The notes under the pieces are model-generated. The model was not told the DNA's origin, made no database searches, and saw only the letters and a program-made list of their open reading frames with translations. From positions 1 through 22,393 of the forward strand of contig JACQRD010000095.1 in the NCBI GenBank assembly GCA_016206675.1: 22,393 nucleotides of DNA. Direction: 5' to 3'. How positions within the stretch are numbered: position 1 is the stretch's first letter; every line of letters starts with the position of its first letter. This stretch comes from Candidatus Omnitrophota bacterium. Lineage in GTDB: Bacteria > Omnitrophota > Gorgyraeia > Aquiviventales > Aquiviventaceae. Positions 14,390-22,298 of this stretch are shown here, one piece after another. A program made the position numbers and the translations under genes.

Positions 14390-16246
14390 ATGCGTGTCGG
14401 GACCTGGTGGATGGTCGCACTGTTGCTGGTCGGAATCGCCCCAGACAGCTGGCCGCAGCCCCCGCCGGCAGTGCCGCGCCCCACCTCTCGGCCGCCCATC
14501 ACCGGGCAGCGCATTTCCCTGGATCTGAAGGGGGTCGACATTCTCGATGTGCTGAAGCTGCTTTCGCAGAAGAGCGGGTTGAACTTCGTCGCCGGGCGCA
14601 ACGTCAGCGGCCGGGTGACGATCTTCGTCAAGGACGTCGACGTCTGGGACGCGTTTGAGCTGATCATCGGCGCCAACGACCTGGCGTACGAGCGGCGGGG
14701 AGACATCATCACGGTGATGATGGCCCGCGACTACGAGCTGCTCTACGGCGAGAAGTTCCAGGAGCGGAAGGAAAACCTCGTGCACCGGCTGCGCTACGCC
14801 AAGGCGGCGCAGGCGGCCACCGTGCTGAACCAGGTCAAGTCATCGGTGGGCCGCGTGGTGGCCGATGAAGCCACCAACACCCTGATCGTCAACGACGCGC
14901 CGGATCAGCTCGAGCAGATGCGAGCGCTGCTCAAGCAGCTGGACCGCCCCACGGAGAGCCGGGTCTTCAAGCTCAACTATGCCGAAGCGGAGAAGCTCAA
15001 GGAGAAGGTGCAGGAGCTGCTCTCGCCGGTGGGCACCTTCACCTTCGACGCCCGCTCCAACACCGTCGTCATCACCGATCTGCCGGAGTCGATGGCCCGC
15101 GCGCAGCAGGTGATCGGCGCCTTCGACGTGCCCGACGGCCAGGTGCTCATCGAGGCGAAAATCGTCAGCGTCACGCTCACCGACGACAACAGCCTCGGGA
15201 TCGATTGGCAGCGGATCTTCCCCGGCGTCGATACGACGGTGCGCTCCAATCTGCTCACGCGCGGAGATGTGATCAGCGGCGACATCATCGGCAGCTCGGC
15301 CACCGCGACCGGAGCGGCCATGCGATACCTCTCGTCGGTATCCGACAACAAAGCCCTGGTCGAGGCGCTCAGGAAAATCGGCAAGACCGAGACGCTGTCT
15401 AATCCGCGGATCATGGTGTCGAATAACCAGGAGGCGAAGATCCTGGTGGGCACCAAGGAGGCCTTTATCACGACCACCACCACGGTGCCGGCGACCGGCT
15501 CGACCGTGTCGGCGCCGGAGGTCAAGACCGAGGAGGTGGGCACGAAGCTCTACGTCACGCCGAACATCAAAGGCGACGGCCATGTCCAACTGAAGATCCG
15601 CCCGGAGGTGAGCTCGGTGGCGCGCACGATCACGAGCGTGACGAATACCATCGTGCCGATTGTCCAAACCACCCAAGCCGAGACGAGCGTGCTGGTCAAA
15701 AGCGGCGTGACGCTGATCATCGGCGGCCTCATTGACACCAAGGATGCACGGACGGATAACCGGATCCCCGTGCTGGGCGATGCGCCGATTATCGGCTTGC
15801 CGTTTCGGGGCAAAGCGGTGAACAAGAAGAAATCCGAACTGGTGGTCTTCATCACGCCGCAGATCATCCTCCCGGACGGCAGCCCGTACGTGGTCCCGCC
15901 GGCGGAGGCGGCCGCAGAAGCCGGCGCCGGGGCGAATCTGCCGGCGGTCATCCTGCAGGATCCGCTGCCCTCCGCGTACCGGCAGATCGTGCGCCAGCGG
16001 CTGCAGGCGTACCTCCTCAGCCAATTCCATGCGCTGTCGCTGCCGCCGGGTTCGGTGGTCGTCTCGTTCGTCCTCAGCCATGACGGCCAGATGGTGGGCG
16101 AGGCGCAGGTGGCCAGCCCGCAGGGAGAGGCGTTCATCGCCGCCGCCAAGCAGGCGCTGGAAACGGCGCAGCCGTTTGCGCCGTTTCCCGCCGGCACGTC
16201 GGAGACCGAAGTGCGCTTCCGCCTGGCGGTTGATTACGTTCCATGA
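14390..16246 (+). CDS. gspD: Type II secretion secretin GspD with C-terminal TonB/TolA-like domain
   Basis: A 618-residue outer-membrane secretin. A signal peptide (MRVGTWWMVALLLVGIAPDSWPQ region) is followed by an STN/N0-like domain (about 42-115: ISLDLKGVDILDVLKLLSQKSGLNF), two secretin N domains (VHRLRYAKAAQAATVL and VFKLNYAEAEKLKEKV) and the secretin core, ending near residue 492 (VPVLGDAPIIGLPFR and SELVVFITPQI). After a Pro/Ala linker comes an extra domain (about 528-618) with the TonB/TolA C-terminal pattern (VVVSFVLSHDGQMVGEAQVASPQGEAFIAAAKQAL...PFPAG...VRFRLAVDY). GAGG at 14381-14384 supports the ATG at 14390. A longer frame from 14327 would overlap gspC. I see no lipobox. The pairing with gspC fits T2SS over a type IV pilus PilQ. 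Confidence 0.92.
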   Translation: MRVGTWWMVALLLVGIAPDSWPQPPPAVPRPTSRPPITGQRISLDLKGVDILDVLKLLSQKSGLNFVAGRNVSGRVTIFVKDVDVWDAFELIIGANDLAYERRGDIITVMMARDYELLYGEKFQERKENLVHRLRYAKAAQAATVLNQVKSSVGRVVADEATNTLIVNDAPDQLEQMRALLKQLDRPTESRVFKLNYAEAEKLKEKVQELLSPVGTFTFDARSNTVVITDLPESMARAQQVIGAFDVPDGQVLIEAKIVSVTLTDDNSLGIDWQRIFPGVDTTVRSNLLTRGDVISGDIIGSSATATGAAMRYLSSVSDNKALVEALRKIGKTETLSNPRIMVSNNQEAKILVGTKEAFITTTTTVPATGSTVSAPEVKTEEVGTKLYVTPNIKGDGHVQLKIRPEVSSVARTITSVTNTIVPIVQTTQAETSVLVKSGVTLIIGGLIDTKDARTDNRIPVLGDAPIIGLPFRGKAVNKKKSELVVFITPQIILPDGSPYVVPPAEAAAEAGAGANLPAVILQDPLPSAYRQIVRQRLQAYLLSQFHALSLPPGSVVVSFVLSHDGQMVGEAQVASPQGEAFIAAAKQALETAQPFAPFPAGTSETEVRFRLAVDYVP

Positions 16247-16252
16247 TAGGAT
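16244..16252 (+). promoter_or_regulatory. Possible extended -10 before the enoyl-reductase-like gene
   Basis: TGATAGGAT (16244-16252) overlaps the gspD stop and lies 10 bases before the ATG at 16263. It fits an extended -10, but no -35 is visible. The AGGA in it could instead act as a distant ribosome binding site. A transcript from here would have an almost absent 5' leader. Confidence 0.25.
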
Positions 16253-16262
16253 AGAAAGTCTG

Positions 16263-17060
16263 ATGGCCAGCGACGGTCTCTTAGGCAAGTGGGCGCTCAT
16301 TCTCGGCGCCTCCAGCGGGTTCGGCGCCGCGACGTCGAAGGCGCTGGCGCGCCAGGGCATGCACATCATCGGCGTCCATTTGGATCGTCGCGGGGCCATG
16401 GCCGGCGTTGAGGAGCTCATCAAGACGCTGCAAGCCAGCAACGTCCAGGTCCACTTCTTCAATGTGAACGCCGCCGATGCGCAGAAACGCCAGGAAGTCC
16501 TCGATCAGGTCCAGCCGAAGATGGGAGGAGCGCCCATCACCATCCTGCTGCATTCCCTGGCGTTCGGGACGCTCAAACCCTATCTGACGCCGGATCCGAA
16601 GGACCAGCTGACCAAGGATCAGATGGAGATGACCTTGGATGTCATGGCCAACAGTCTTGTCTACTGGGTGCAGGAGCTGGCCGCCCGGAAGATGATCGGC
16701 AAGGGCTCGCGGGTGTTTGCCATGACCAGCTCCGGCGGCACGCGCGTCTGGCCCAATTACGGCGCGGTGTCGGCGGCGAAGGCGGCCCTGGAGTCGCACA
16801 TCCGCCAGCTGTCGATGGAGCTGGCCCCCTACGGGGCGACGGCTAACGCCGTGCGCGCGGGTGTCACGGATACGCCGGCGTTGCGCAAGATCCCCGGCAG
16901 CGATCAGATGATCGAGTTCGCCAAGGCGCGCAACCCCTACCACCGGCTGACGACGACCGACGACGTGGCGCAGGCCATCGCCATTCTGGCGAATTCCGGG
17001 GCCGATTGGCTCACCGGCAATACGATCGGCGTCGACGGCGGGGAAGACATTGTTGGTTGA
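16263..17060 (+). CDS. Enoyl-[ACP] reductase-like short-chain dehydrogenase (FabI/FabL type)
   Basis: A 265-residue SDR. The cofactor motif is GASSGFG (G15-G21). The catalytic pair is Y166 with K173, a Tyr-x6-Lys spacing (YGAVSAAK) that marks the FabI/FabL enoyl-ACP reductases rather than the Tyr-x3-Lys of classical SDRs. HSLAFGTLKPY, ELAPYGATANAVRAGVTDTPAL and the C-terminal TGNTIGVDGG also fit. The expected role is NAD(P)H-dependent reduction of enoyl-ACP in fatty-acid elongation in the cytoplasm. The ATG at 16263 lies 16 bp after gspD; the frame is open further upstream inside gspD but without family similarity. The link to the secretion operon is positional only. A different SDR activity cannot be excluded. 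Confidence 0.8.
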   Translation: MASDGLLGKWALILGASSGFGAATSKALARQGMHIIGVHLDRRGAMAGVEELIKTLQASNVQVHFFNVNAADAQKRQEVLDQVQPKMGGAPITILLHSLAFGTLKPYLTPDPKDQLTKDQMEMTLDVMANSLVYWVQELAARKMIGKGSRVFAMTSSGGTRVWPNYGAVSAAKAALESHIRQLSMELAPYGATANAVRAGVTDTPALRKIPGSDQMIEFAKARNPYHRLTTTDDVAQAIAILANSGADWLTGNTIGVDGGEDIVG

Positions 17061-17066
17061 GAGGTT

Positions 17067-17189
17067 CGGTTGTCGTTTGTCGGCTGTCGGTGACGTAGCC
17101 CGTTTCGTCTATCGGTTACGTTGTTCGTCAACAGCCGAACTACGTGACCGAACGACGACACGGGTCACGTAACCGATTACCGACTGACG
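17067..17189 (+). repeat. Degenerate heptamer palindrome between the enoyl-reductase-like gene and smc
   Basis: The 139-bp gap is filled by degenerate 7-bp units (CGGTTGT, CGTTTGT, CGGCTGT and variants from 17067). They form a long imperfect palindrome centred near 17131, in which 17087-17128 matches the reverse complement of 17135-17176 at about 33 of 42 positions by eye, with weaker matching further out. Perfect short arms include ATCGGTTACG near 17111 and CGTAACCGAT near 17169. No promoter stands out. It could be an attenuator, a transposon-like relic or a repeat element of the same class as those in the gsp operon. Confidence 0.7.
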
Positions 17190-17199
17190 GTCTCTGGCC

Positions 17200-20100
17200 A
17201 TGCGGGTTAAGCGCCTCGAAATCTTCGGATTTAAATCCTTCGCCCAGAAAACCACCATCCACTTCGAGCCCGGTGTTACCGCCATCGTCGGCCCGAACGG
17301 CGTTGGCAAGTCAAATATTTGCGACAGCATCCGCTGGGTACTGGGCGAGCACAACCCGCGCGATGTGCGCGCGCCCCGCCTGGAAGACGTCATTTTCAAC
17401 GGCACCGATCAGCGCGCCCCGTTGTCGATGGCCGAGGTCAACCTCACCATCGCCAACGAGCAAGGCTTGCTGCCCATCGCCTTCACGGAAGTGACCATCA
17501 CCCGCCGCGTCTACCGCTCAGGCGAGAGCGAATACGCCATCAACCAGGCCCCTTGCCGCCTGAAAGACATCCAGGAGCTCTTTCTCGGCACGGGCTTAGG
17601 CGGGGGCACCTACGCCATTATCGAGCAGGGCCACATCGACCTGATCCTCTCCTCCAAGCCGGAGGAGCGCCGCGTGCCCTTTGAGGAAGCCAGCGGCGTG
17701 GCCAAATATCTGGCCAAGAAGCAGGAAACGATGCGCCGGCTGGACGAGACCGAGGAGCACCTGGTGCGCCTCGTCGACATCACCAATGAAGTCCGCCGGC
17801 AGGTCGGGGCGCTGGAGCGCGCCGCCAACAAGGCCCGCCGGTACAAGTCCCAGTGGGAGCAGCTGAAATCCTTCGAACTCCGGCTGGCGGTGGATGAGCT
17901 TTCTTCCGGTGCTGCGCGCGCCGACGCGGTGGAAGCCCAGGCGCAGTCGCTGACGGGCCAGCAGGACGGGCTTCAGGCGCAGAAGCAGCAATGGATGGCC
18001 TCGCTGGAATCCTGCAACGCGGTGGTCTCCGCGATTCAGCAGCAGCTGCAGCAGCTCCGCGCGGAGATTGCCTCCTGCGCCAGCCAGGCGCAGCAGCACG
18101 AGGCGCAGTTTACCTTAAAGACGCGGTGGATCGGCGAGGTGCGGCAGCAGCTGCAGCAGCTCGGCGCGGAACAGACGCAGCTGCAGCAACGGCTGGCCAA
18201 AGTGGACGATGACCTCGCGCGAGCCGGCGGCGGCGAGGCGGAACTGGCCGCGCAGCGTGACGGCATGCAGCGGCAGCTGGCCGAGAGCCGCCAGATGCTG
18301 GCCGCGTCAGAGGTGCTAGCCCAGGCGGAGCTCGAGGCCATCGCCGCGGCCAAGGCTGCCGTGTTTGACGCCGCCTCCGACGCGTCGCATCAGCGCAATC
18401 AGCTGACGGAGCTGGCCTCCCGCTTGCAGGGATTGGCGGCGCATCTCGCACGGCTGGAAGAGCAGCGAACCCACCAGGCCGCCCGGCTCGATGAATTGCA
18501 GCAGCGGCATGTCGCCACACTGCAAGAGCGCGAGGGGCTCCAGGCCCAGTGCGATGGGGTGCAGCGGGCGCTGGAAGCCGCCCAACAGGCGCTGGAGGCC
18601 TGCGCCGCGCGCCGCCATGAGCTGACCGGCCGCTTGCACCAAGCACGGGAGCAGTTAGCCGGCGAGCGCGCGCAGGCCAGAGTGCTCGAAGATCTCTGGC
18701 AGCGCTACGAAGGATTTCCGGACGCGGTCAAGACGCTGATGGAGCAGAACATCGCAGGCCTTATCGGGCCGCTGGCCGATATCGTCCAGCCGGTGCCCGG
18801 CTATGAGGAAGTGGTTGAAGCGGCGCTTGGGCCGCTGGCCGAAGCGCTCGTGGTGCGGGATCGGCAGACGCTCTCCCGCTGCCGTGAGCTGCTCGGTGCC
18901 AAGCAGCTTGAGGCGTGCCGGTTCCTCGTGCTCGCGGACTGCCCGCCGTTTGCCGCGCCGATGGAGCAGCTGGCGGCCGCCGGCGTGGCCGGGCCGGTCA
19001 AGCAGTATGTGCAGGCCGAGGCCGTCTATCAGCCGCTCGTGAATTGGATCCTCAACGATTCCTGGGTCATCGACGACATCCAGCGCCTGCTGGGGGAAGG
19101 CATGCCGGCGCAGGCGCGGGTGGTCAGCCGGCGCGGCGACCGGTGGGATCGGCGCTCCTGGAAGTTCGGCGCGGCACGCGCCGGCGCCCAGAACCGAGTC
19201 GGGCGCAAGCAGCGCTGGGAGCACGCCCAGTCGTATGCGCAGGTGCTGACGCAGGAAGCGGCAGCCGCGGAGGCCGAGACCACCGCGGCCGAAGCCGAGT
19301 GGCAAAGCCGGCTTGTGGAAGTGGAATCCGCCCGGGGACGGCAGTCGCACATCGAGCCGGCACTCCACAAAGTCGACAGTGCCATCAGCCACCTCCGGCA
19401 TGAGCTGCGCCATCTCGAGGACGCCCAGGCGGCGCTGGCGTTTGAGGCCCGCGACATCGCCACCCAACGGATGGAGCAGCAGGCAGCCCAAGCCGCGCTT
19501 CACGCGGCGGTTGAAGCGGCGCAGGCCAGGCAGCAGGCCGCGGAGCAGGCGTTGGCCGGCTTGCACGCCACGCGGGACGCCGCCAACGCAAAGCGGCAGG
19601 AGCTCTTGATTGCCCGCGCCCAGATCGACAGCTCACTGCAAGCGCTGACGGATCGGCTGGCCGCGCTCTCCGCGCGCAAGGCGGACCTTGAGGCGGAGCA
19701 AGCACAGCTGACGGATCAGGCAGCCGCCAAAGCCGGCCAGCGCCAGGAGGCCGCCACCCGCCTCAGTGAGCTGACCCAGCAGCTTGACGAACATCAGCAG
19801 CACGCCAAGCAGATGGTGGAAGAGGGCCAGCGCCTTGAGATCGAGGCCGAGCGCATCGCCGCCACCCTGCGCGAGGAGGAAGCCAAGCGCGATCACGTGC
19901 TGCCGCAGGTGCTGGCGACGGAGCAGCAGCTCTCCTCGCTGGCGCGCCAGATCCAGGAGCTCTCCCAGCAGCTGGCCGAGCGCGGCTTCCGGCGGCAGCG
20001 GCTGCTGGAGCGGCTGCGCGAGCTCTACCAGATCGACGAAGCCACCTTGCAGGCCGAGCTGCAGGCCAAGCCGGCACCGCTGGAGGAAGCCCCGCGCGCC

Positions 20101-20787
20101 GAGATGGCCCAGCAGGTGCAGAAGCTGCGCGGCCAGCTCGAAGGAATGGGGCCGGTCAGCCTGGGCTCGGTGGATGAGTACGATGAGCTCAAGCGCCGGC
20201 TGGAGTTTCTGCAGACCCAGCAGCAGGATTTGGTGCAGGCGCGCGAGGATCTGAAGCACTCCATCGCGCAGATCAACAAGGCGGCGCGCGCGCAGTTCCG
20301 CGACACCTTCGAGCGCATCAAGCAGGAATTCCAGCACTACTACACGCGGCTCTTCAACGGCGGCCAGGCGGATCTGCTCCTGATGGATGAGGAGGACATC
20401 CTCGAGTGCGGCATCGACATCGTCGCCCGCCCGCCGGGCAAGCGGCTGCAGAGTATTAGCCTCCTCTCGGGAGGGGAGCGGGCGCTGACCGCCATCGCGC
20501 TGCTCTTCGCCCTCTTTAAGGTGCGGCCCTCGCCCTTCTGCATTCTCGATGAGATCGACGCGCCGCTCGATGAGGCCAACGTGGACCGCTTTACGAAGGT
20601 GCTCGAAGAGTTCCTGGAGCTCTCCCAGTTCATCCTGATTACGCACAACAAGAAGACCATTACCAAGGCGGACTCCCTCTACGGGGTCACGATGGCCGAA
20701 GCCGGCATCTCGCAGATCCTCTCGGCCAAGCTCACCCAAGCCGCCACCGCGACCGCGCCCTCCGAGTCCCAGCCCGCCCCCGCCTAA
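17200..20787 (+). CDS. smc: Chromosome segregation ATPase SMC
   Basis: A full-length 1195-residue SMC. The N-terminal head has FKSFAQKT and Walker A GPNGVGKSN (31-39), and a Q-loop-like IIEQGHID. Two long coiled-coil arms (about 170-500 and 660-1000, very rich in Gln, Ala, Glu and Leu) flank a hinge (about 505-655: YEGFPDAVKTLM...ALGPLAEALVV). The C-terminal head has the ABC signature LSGGE (1089-1093), Walker B FCILDEIDAPLDEANV (D1117, E1118) and ITHNKKT. It forms the condensin ring that organises and separates the chromosome. The ATG at 17200 follows the palindromic repeat by 10 bp. LGEHNPRDVRAP departs from the usual LGEQSAKSLRG type, but no catalytic residue is missing. A short Ala/Pro/Ser tail ends the protein. 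Confidence 0.95.
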   Translation: MRVKRLEIFGFKSFAQKTTIHFEPGVTAIVGPNGVGKSNICDSIRWVLGEHNPRDVRAPRLEDVIFNGTDQRAPLSMAEVNLTIANEQGLLPIAFTEVTITRRVYRSGESEYAINQAPCRLKDIQELFLGTGLGGGTYAIIEQGHIDLILSSKPEERRVPFEEASGVAKYLAKKQETMRRLDETEEHLVRLVDITNEVRRQVGALERAANKARRYKSQWEQLKSFELRLAVDELSSGAARADAVEAQAQSLTGQQDGLQAQKQQWMASLESCNAVVSAIQQQLQQLRAEIASCASQAQQHEAQFTLKTRWIGEVRQQLQQLGAEQTQLQQRLAKVDDDLARAGGGEAELAAQRDGMQRQLAESRQMLAASEVLAQAELEAIAAAKAAVFDAASDASHQRNQLTELASRLQGLAAHLARLEEQRTHQAARLDELQQRHVATLQEREGLQAQCDGVQRALEAAQQALEACAARRHELTGRLHQAREQLAGERAQARVLEDLWQRYEGFPDAVKTLMEQNIAGLIGPLADIVQPVPGYEEVVEAALGPLAEALVVRDRQTLSRCRELLGAKQLEACRFLVLADCPPFAAPMEQLAAAGVAGPVKQYVQAEAVYQPLVNWILNDSWVIDDIQRLLGEGMPAQARVVSRRGDRWDRRSWKFGAARAGAQNRVGRKQRWEHAQSYAQVLTQEAAAAEAETTAAEAEWQSRLVEVESARGRQSHIEPALHKVDSAISHLRHELRHLEDAQAALAFEARDIATQRMEQQAAQAALHAAVEAAQARQQAAEQALAGLHATRDAANAKRQELLIARAQIDSSLQALTDRLAALSARKADLEAEQAQLTDQAAAKAGQRQEAATRLSELTQQLDEHQQHAKQMVEEGQRLEIEAERIAATLREEEAKRDHVLPQVLATEQQLSSLARQIQELSQQLAERGFRRQRLLERLRELYQIDEATLQAELQAKPAPLEEAPRAEMAQQVQKLRGQLEGMGPVSLGSVDEYDELKRRLEFLQTQQQDLVQAREDLKHSIAQINKAARAQFRDTFERIKQEFQHYYTRLFNGGQADLLLMDEEDILECGIDIVARPPGKRLQSISLLSGGERALTAIALLFALFKVRPSPFCILDEIDAPLDEANVDRFTKVLEEFLELSQFILITHNKKTITKADSLYGVTMAEAGISQILSAKLTQAATATAPSESQPAPA

Positions 20788-20820
20788 CCTCCTCCCTGTT
20801 GTGTCCGGTTCTTGTTGGTC

Positions 20821-20849
20821 TTGACATATGTATTTGAATCGAATACACT
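20821..20849 (+). promoter_or_regulatory. Sigma70-like promoter for the GIY-YIG/toxin-antitoxin unit
   Basis: A consensus -35, TTGACA (20821-20826), is followed after 17 bases by TACACT (20844-20849). The stretch is AT-rich against a GC-rich background. The GIY-YIG ATG at 20860 is only 10 bases beyond the -10, implying a leader of a few bases. Confidence 0.65.
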
Positions 20850-20859
20850 CATAGGTGCC

Positions 20860-21183
20860 ATGATCCCACGCCCTGGCACTGGCGGCGCACCGGCTCGAGC
20901 GGCCGCCTACGTCTACCTGCTCCAGAGTCACGAGGATGGCACGTGCTACGTGGGGTGGACGACTGATCCGGTGCGCCGCCTGGTTGAGCACAATGCCGCC
21001 CTCTCTGCCTACACCAGCCGGAAGCGCCCATGGCGGCTGGTCGGCGTCGAGCCGCATTCGACGGTCGCAGGAGCCAAAGCCTATGAGCGGGCGCTCAAGC
21101 GCAGTCCGAGGAAGTTAGCGCGCTTCAAGAAGCGCCTGCTCAACCGGGCGGCCAATGGCCGCCCGTGCCAGGGCGTGGGATGA
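20860..21183 (+). CDS. GIY-YIG domain protein (UPF0213/YhbQ-like)
   Basis: A 107-residue single-domain GIY-YIG protein. The two halves of the signature are YVYLL (about 17-21) and CYVGWTTDPVRRLVEHN (29-45), with the conserved Arg after the second motif (R39 or R40) and a candidate metal-binding Glu (E76, in AKAYERALK). The basic tail (RSPRKLARFKKRL) is typical of the small YhbQ/UPF0213 group, whose cellular role is not well established; nuclease activity is possible. I chose the ATG at 20860 because it lies just after a good promoter; an upstream start would lie in the promoter. Its stop overlaps the next start (ATGA), so it may be co-translated with the toxin-antitoxin-like pair. Confidence 0.85.
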   Translation: MIPRPGTGGAPARAAAYVYLLQSHEDGTCYVGWTTDPVRRLVEHNAALSAYTSRKRPWRLVGVEPHSTVAGAKAYERALKRSPRKLARFKKRLLNRAANGRPCQGVG

Positions 21184-21617
21184 ACAGAAGCGTGATCGCA
21201 ACGATCCGATTCAGCCGCCAAGAGATGGGTGAGCTTGCGCGCTATCTTCGTCGCAACGCCTATTTTGATTCGATCTCCAGCTTGGGTCGGGTGGCGACGA
21301 TGGAGTTTGTTCGCACCAGAAAGGCGCTAGCGCTCCAGCCCAGCTTGGGGCAGGACGGGCGGAAGCGGCCGTGGTTTTTATGGGACTATGGCCTCACCGA
21401 AGCGCAGGTGCATGAGCTGCTGACGCATGCGCCATTCGAGCAGCGCAAGTGGCTGCTGGGGCGGATGCTGGAGCGGCTTGGGCCGGAGGAGATCGTCCGG
21501 TATGTGTCGCTGGAAGCGTTGCAACAAGCACTGCCCCATCTGCGGCTGGATGAGAAGGTGAAGCGCCACTGGGAGGAGGCGATTGCGGTATGGACGCATC
21601 CCGCCCCGAGATCTTAA
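21180..21617 (+). CDS. Small hypothetical protein, probable antitoxin partner of the AbiEii-like toxin
   Basis: A 145-residue soluble protein with no enzyme motif that I recognise. The C-terminal half (about 64-138: PWFLWDYGLTEAQVHELL, then RKWLLGRMLERLGPEEIVRYVSLEALQQALPHL) resembles small DUF6922-like proteins found next to nucleotidyltransferase toxins; I make this match from memory. It is too short for, and unlike, AbiEi, which has a winged-helix domain. The N-terminus (IATIRFSRQEMGELARYL) could be a DNA-binding or dimerisation element. The start overlaps the GIY-YIG stop by 4 bp, and the end overlaps the toxin gene by 28 bp, the tight coupling usual for antitoxin-toxin pairs. The antitoxin role is inferred from context. 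Confidence 0.6.
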   Translation: MNRSVIATIRFSRQEMGELARYLRRNAYFDSISSLGRVATMEFVRTRKALALQPSLGQDGRKRPWFLWDYGLTEAQVHELLTHAPFEQRKWLLGRMLERLGPEEIVRYVSLEALQQALPHLRLDEKVKRHWEEAIAVWTHPAPRS

Positions 21618-22246
21618 CGCCTCTGCAGCGAACGGTGCTGGAGGCGGTGTTTGCCGAGGAGGCGTTGGCGCCGTCATTTTATCTCACCGGGGGCACGGCC
21701 TTGGCGGCGTATTATCTGTTCCACCGCTATTCCGATGATCTGGATCTGTTCACGAACGACCAGTCGCTTGAGGTGGTGTGGCCGACGCTCCAGCGGCTGC
21801 TGCCCGTGCTGGGGCTGACGGTCGAGTCGCGCACGCCGCAGTTTATCCGGTTGCGACATCCGGAAGGCTTGCGGGTTGACGTGGTGCGCGATGTGCCGTT
21901 TCGCGTCGGTGTGCCGGTGCGGCAGGGCACGTGGCTGGTCGATACGCTGGACAACATTGCCCTCAACAAAGTGGCCGCCATCCAGGGGCGCCTGGATGTC
22001 AAAGATTATGTCGATCTGTACTTGCTGCTGAAGGATCATCCGCAGCGCATCCTGACGTGGTTAGCCCAGGCCAAACAGAAGGATGCCTCCATCGAGCCGT
22101 TTCTGTGGTCGAGACTGATCGGGGACGTGGAGACGTTTCGCGTGCTGCCCCGGATGATTGTCCCGCTCCAGATTTCGGAGCTGGTCACGTTCTATCGGAA
22201 CCTGCGCCGCCTGATCCTGGCCTCTCTCAAGCCGTCCGCTGCCTAA
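21590..22246 (+). CDS. AbiEii/AbiGii-type nucleotidyltransferase toxin
   Basis: A 218-residue member of the AbiEii/DUF1814 nucleotidyltransferase family. Visible motifs: YLTGGTALAAYYLFHRYSDDLDLF, giving GG (34-35) and D50-x-D52; RVDVV with a likely third Asp (D97); LDNIALNKVAAIQGR with K127; and KDYVD (K138, D139, D142). These cover the four conserved motifs known from the AbiEii family, so catalysis looks intact. Family members inhibit growth by nucleotide transfer, for example to tRNA, and act in abortive infection or as toxins. GGAGGAGG (21572-21579) sits 10 bases before the ATG, inside the partner gene. The product is shorter than typical AbiEii (about 300 residues) and lacks much of the C-terminal extension. 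Confidence 0.85.
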   Translation: MDASRPEILTPLQRTVLEAVFAEEALAPSFYLTGGTALAAYYLFHRYSDDLDLFTNDQSLEVVWPTLQRLLPVLGLTVESRTPQFIRLRHPEGLRVDVVRDVPFRVGVPVRQGTWLVDTLDNIALNKVAAIQGRLDVKDYVDLYLLLKDHPQRILTWLAQAKQKDASIEPFLWSRLIGDVETFRVLPRMIVPLQISELVTFYRNLRRLILASLKPSAA

Positions 22247-22298
22247 GCGCTAGAGAACGCGTCACTTTTTTCTCTTCTAACATTTTCCCCCCGTCCTC

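Noticed and set aside
14390..16246. PilQ, i.e. a type IV pilus locus instead of T2SS
   Set aside because: The C-terminal GspG calcium signature, and the presence of GspK, GspL, GspM and GspC homology-region proteins, support type II secretion.
14840..16462. 540-codon open frame on the minus strand
   Set aside because: Antisense to gspD and the SDR gene. Arg/His/Asp-rich shadow of strongly supported genes.
19633..21057. 474-codon open frame on the minus strand
   Set aside because: Leu/Gln-rich antisense of the SMC coiled coil; no start context or domain.
22247..22272. Intrinsic terminator after the AbiEii-like gene (T-run near 22266)
   Set aside because: The only stem is a 3-bp GCG/CGC several bases before the T-run, too weak to call.
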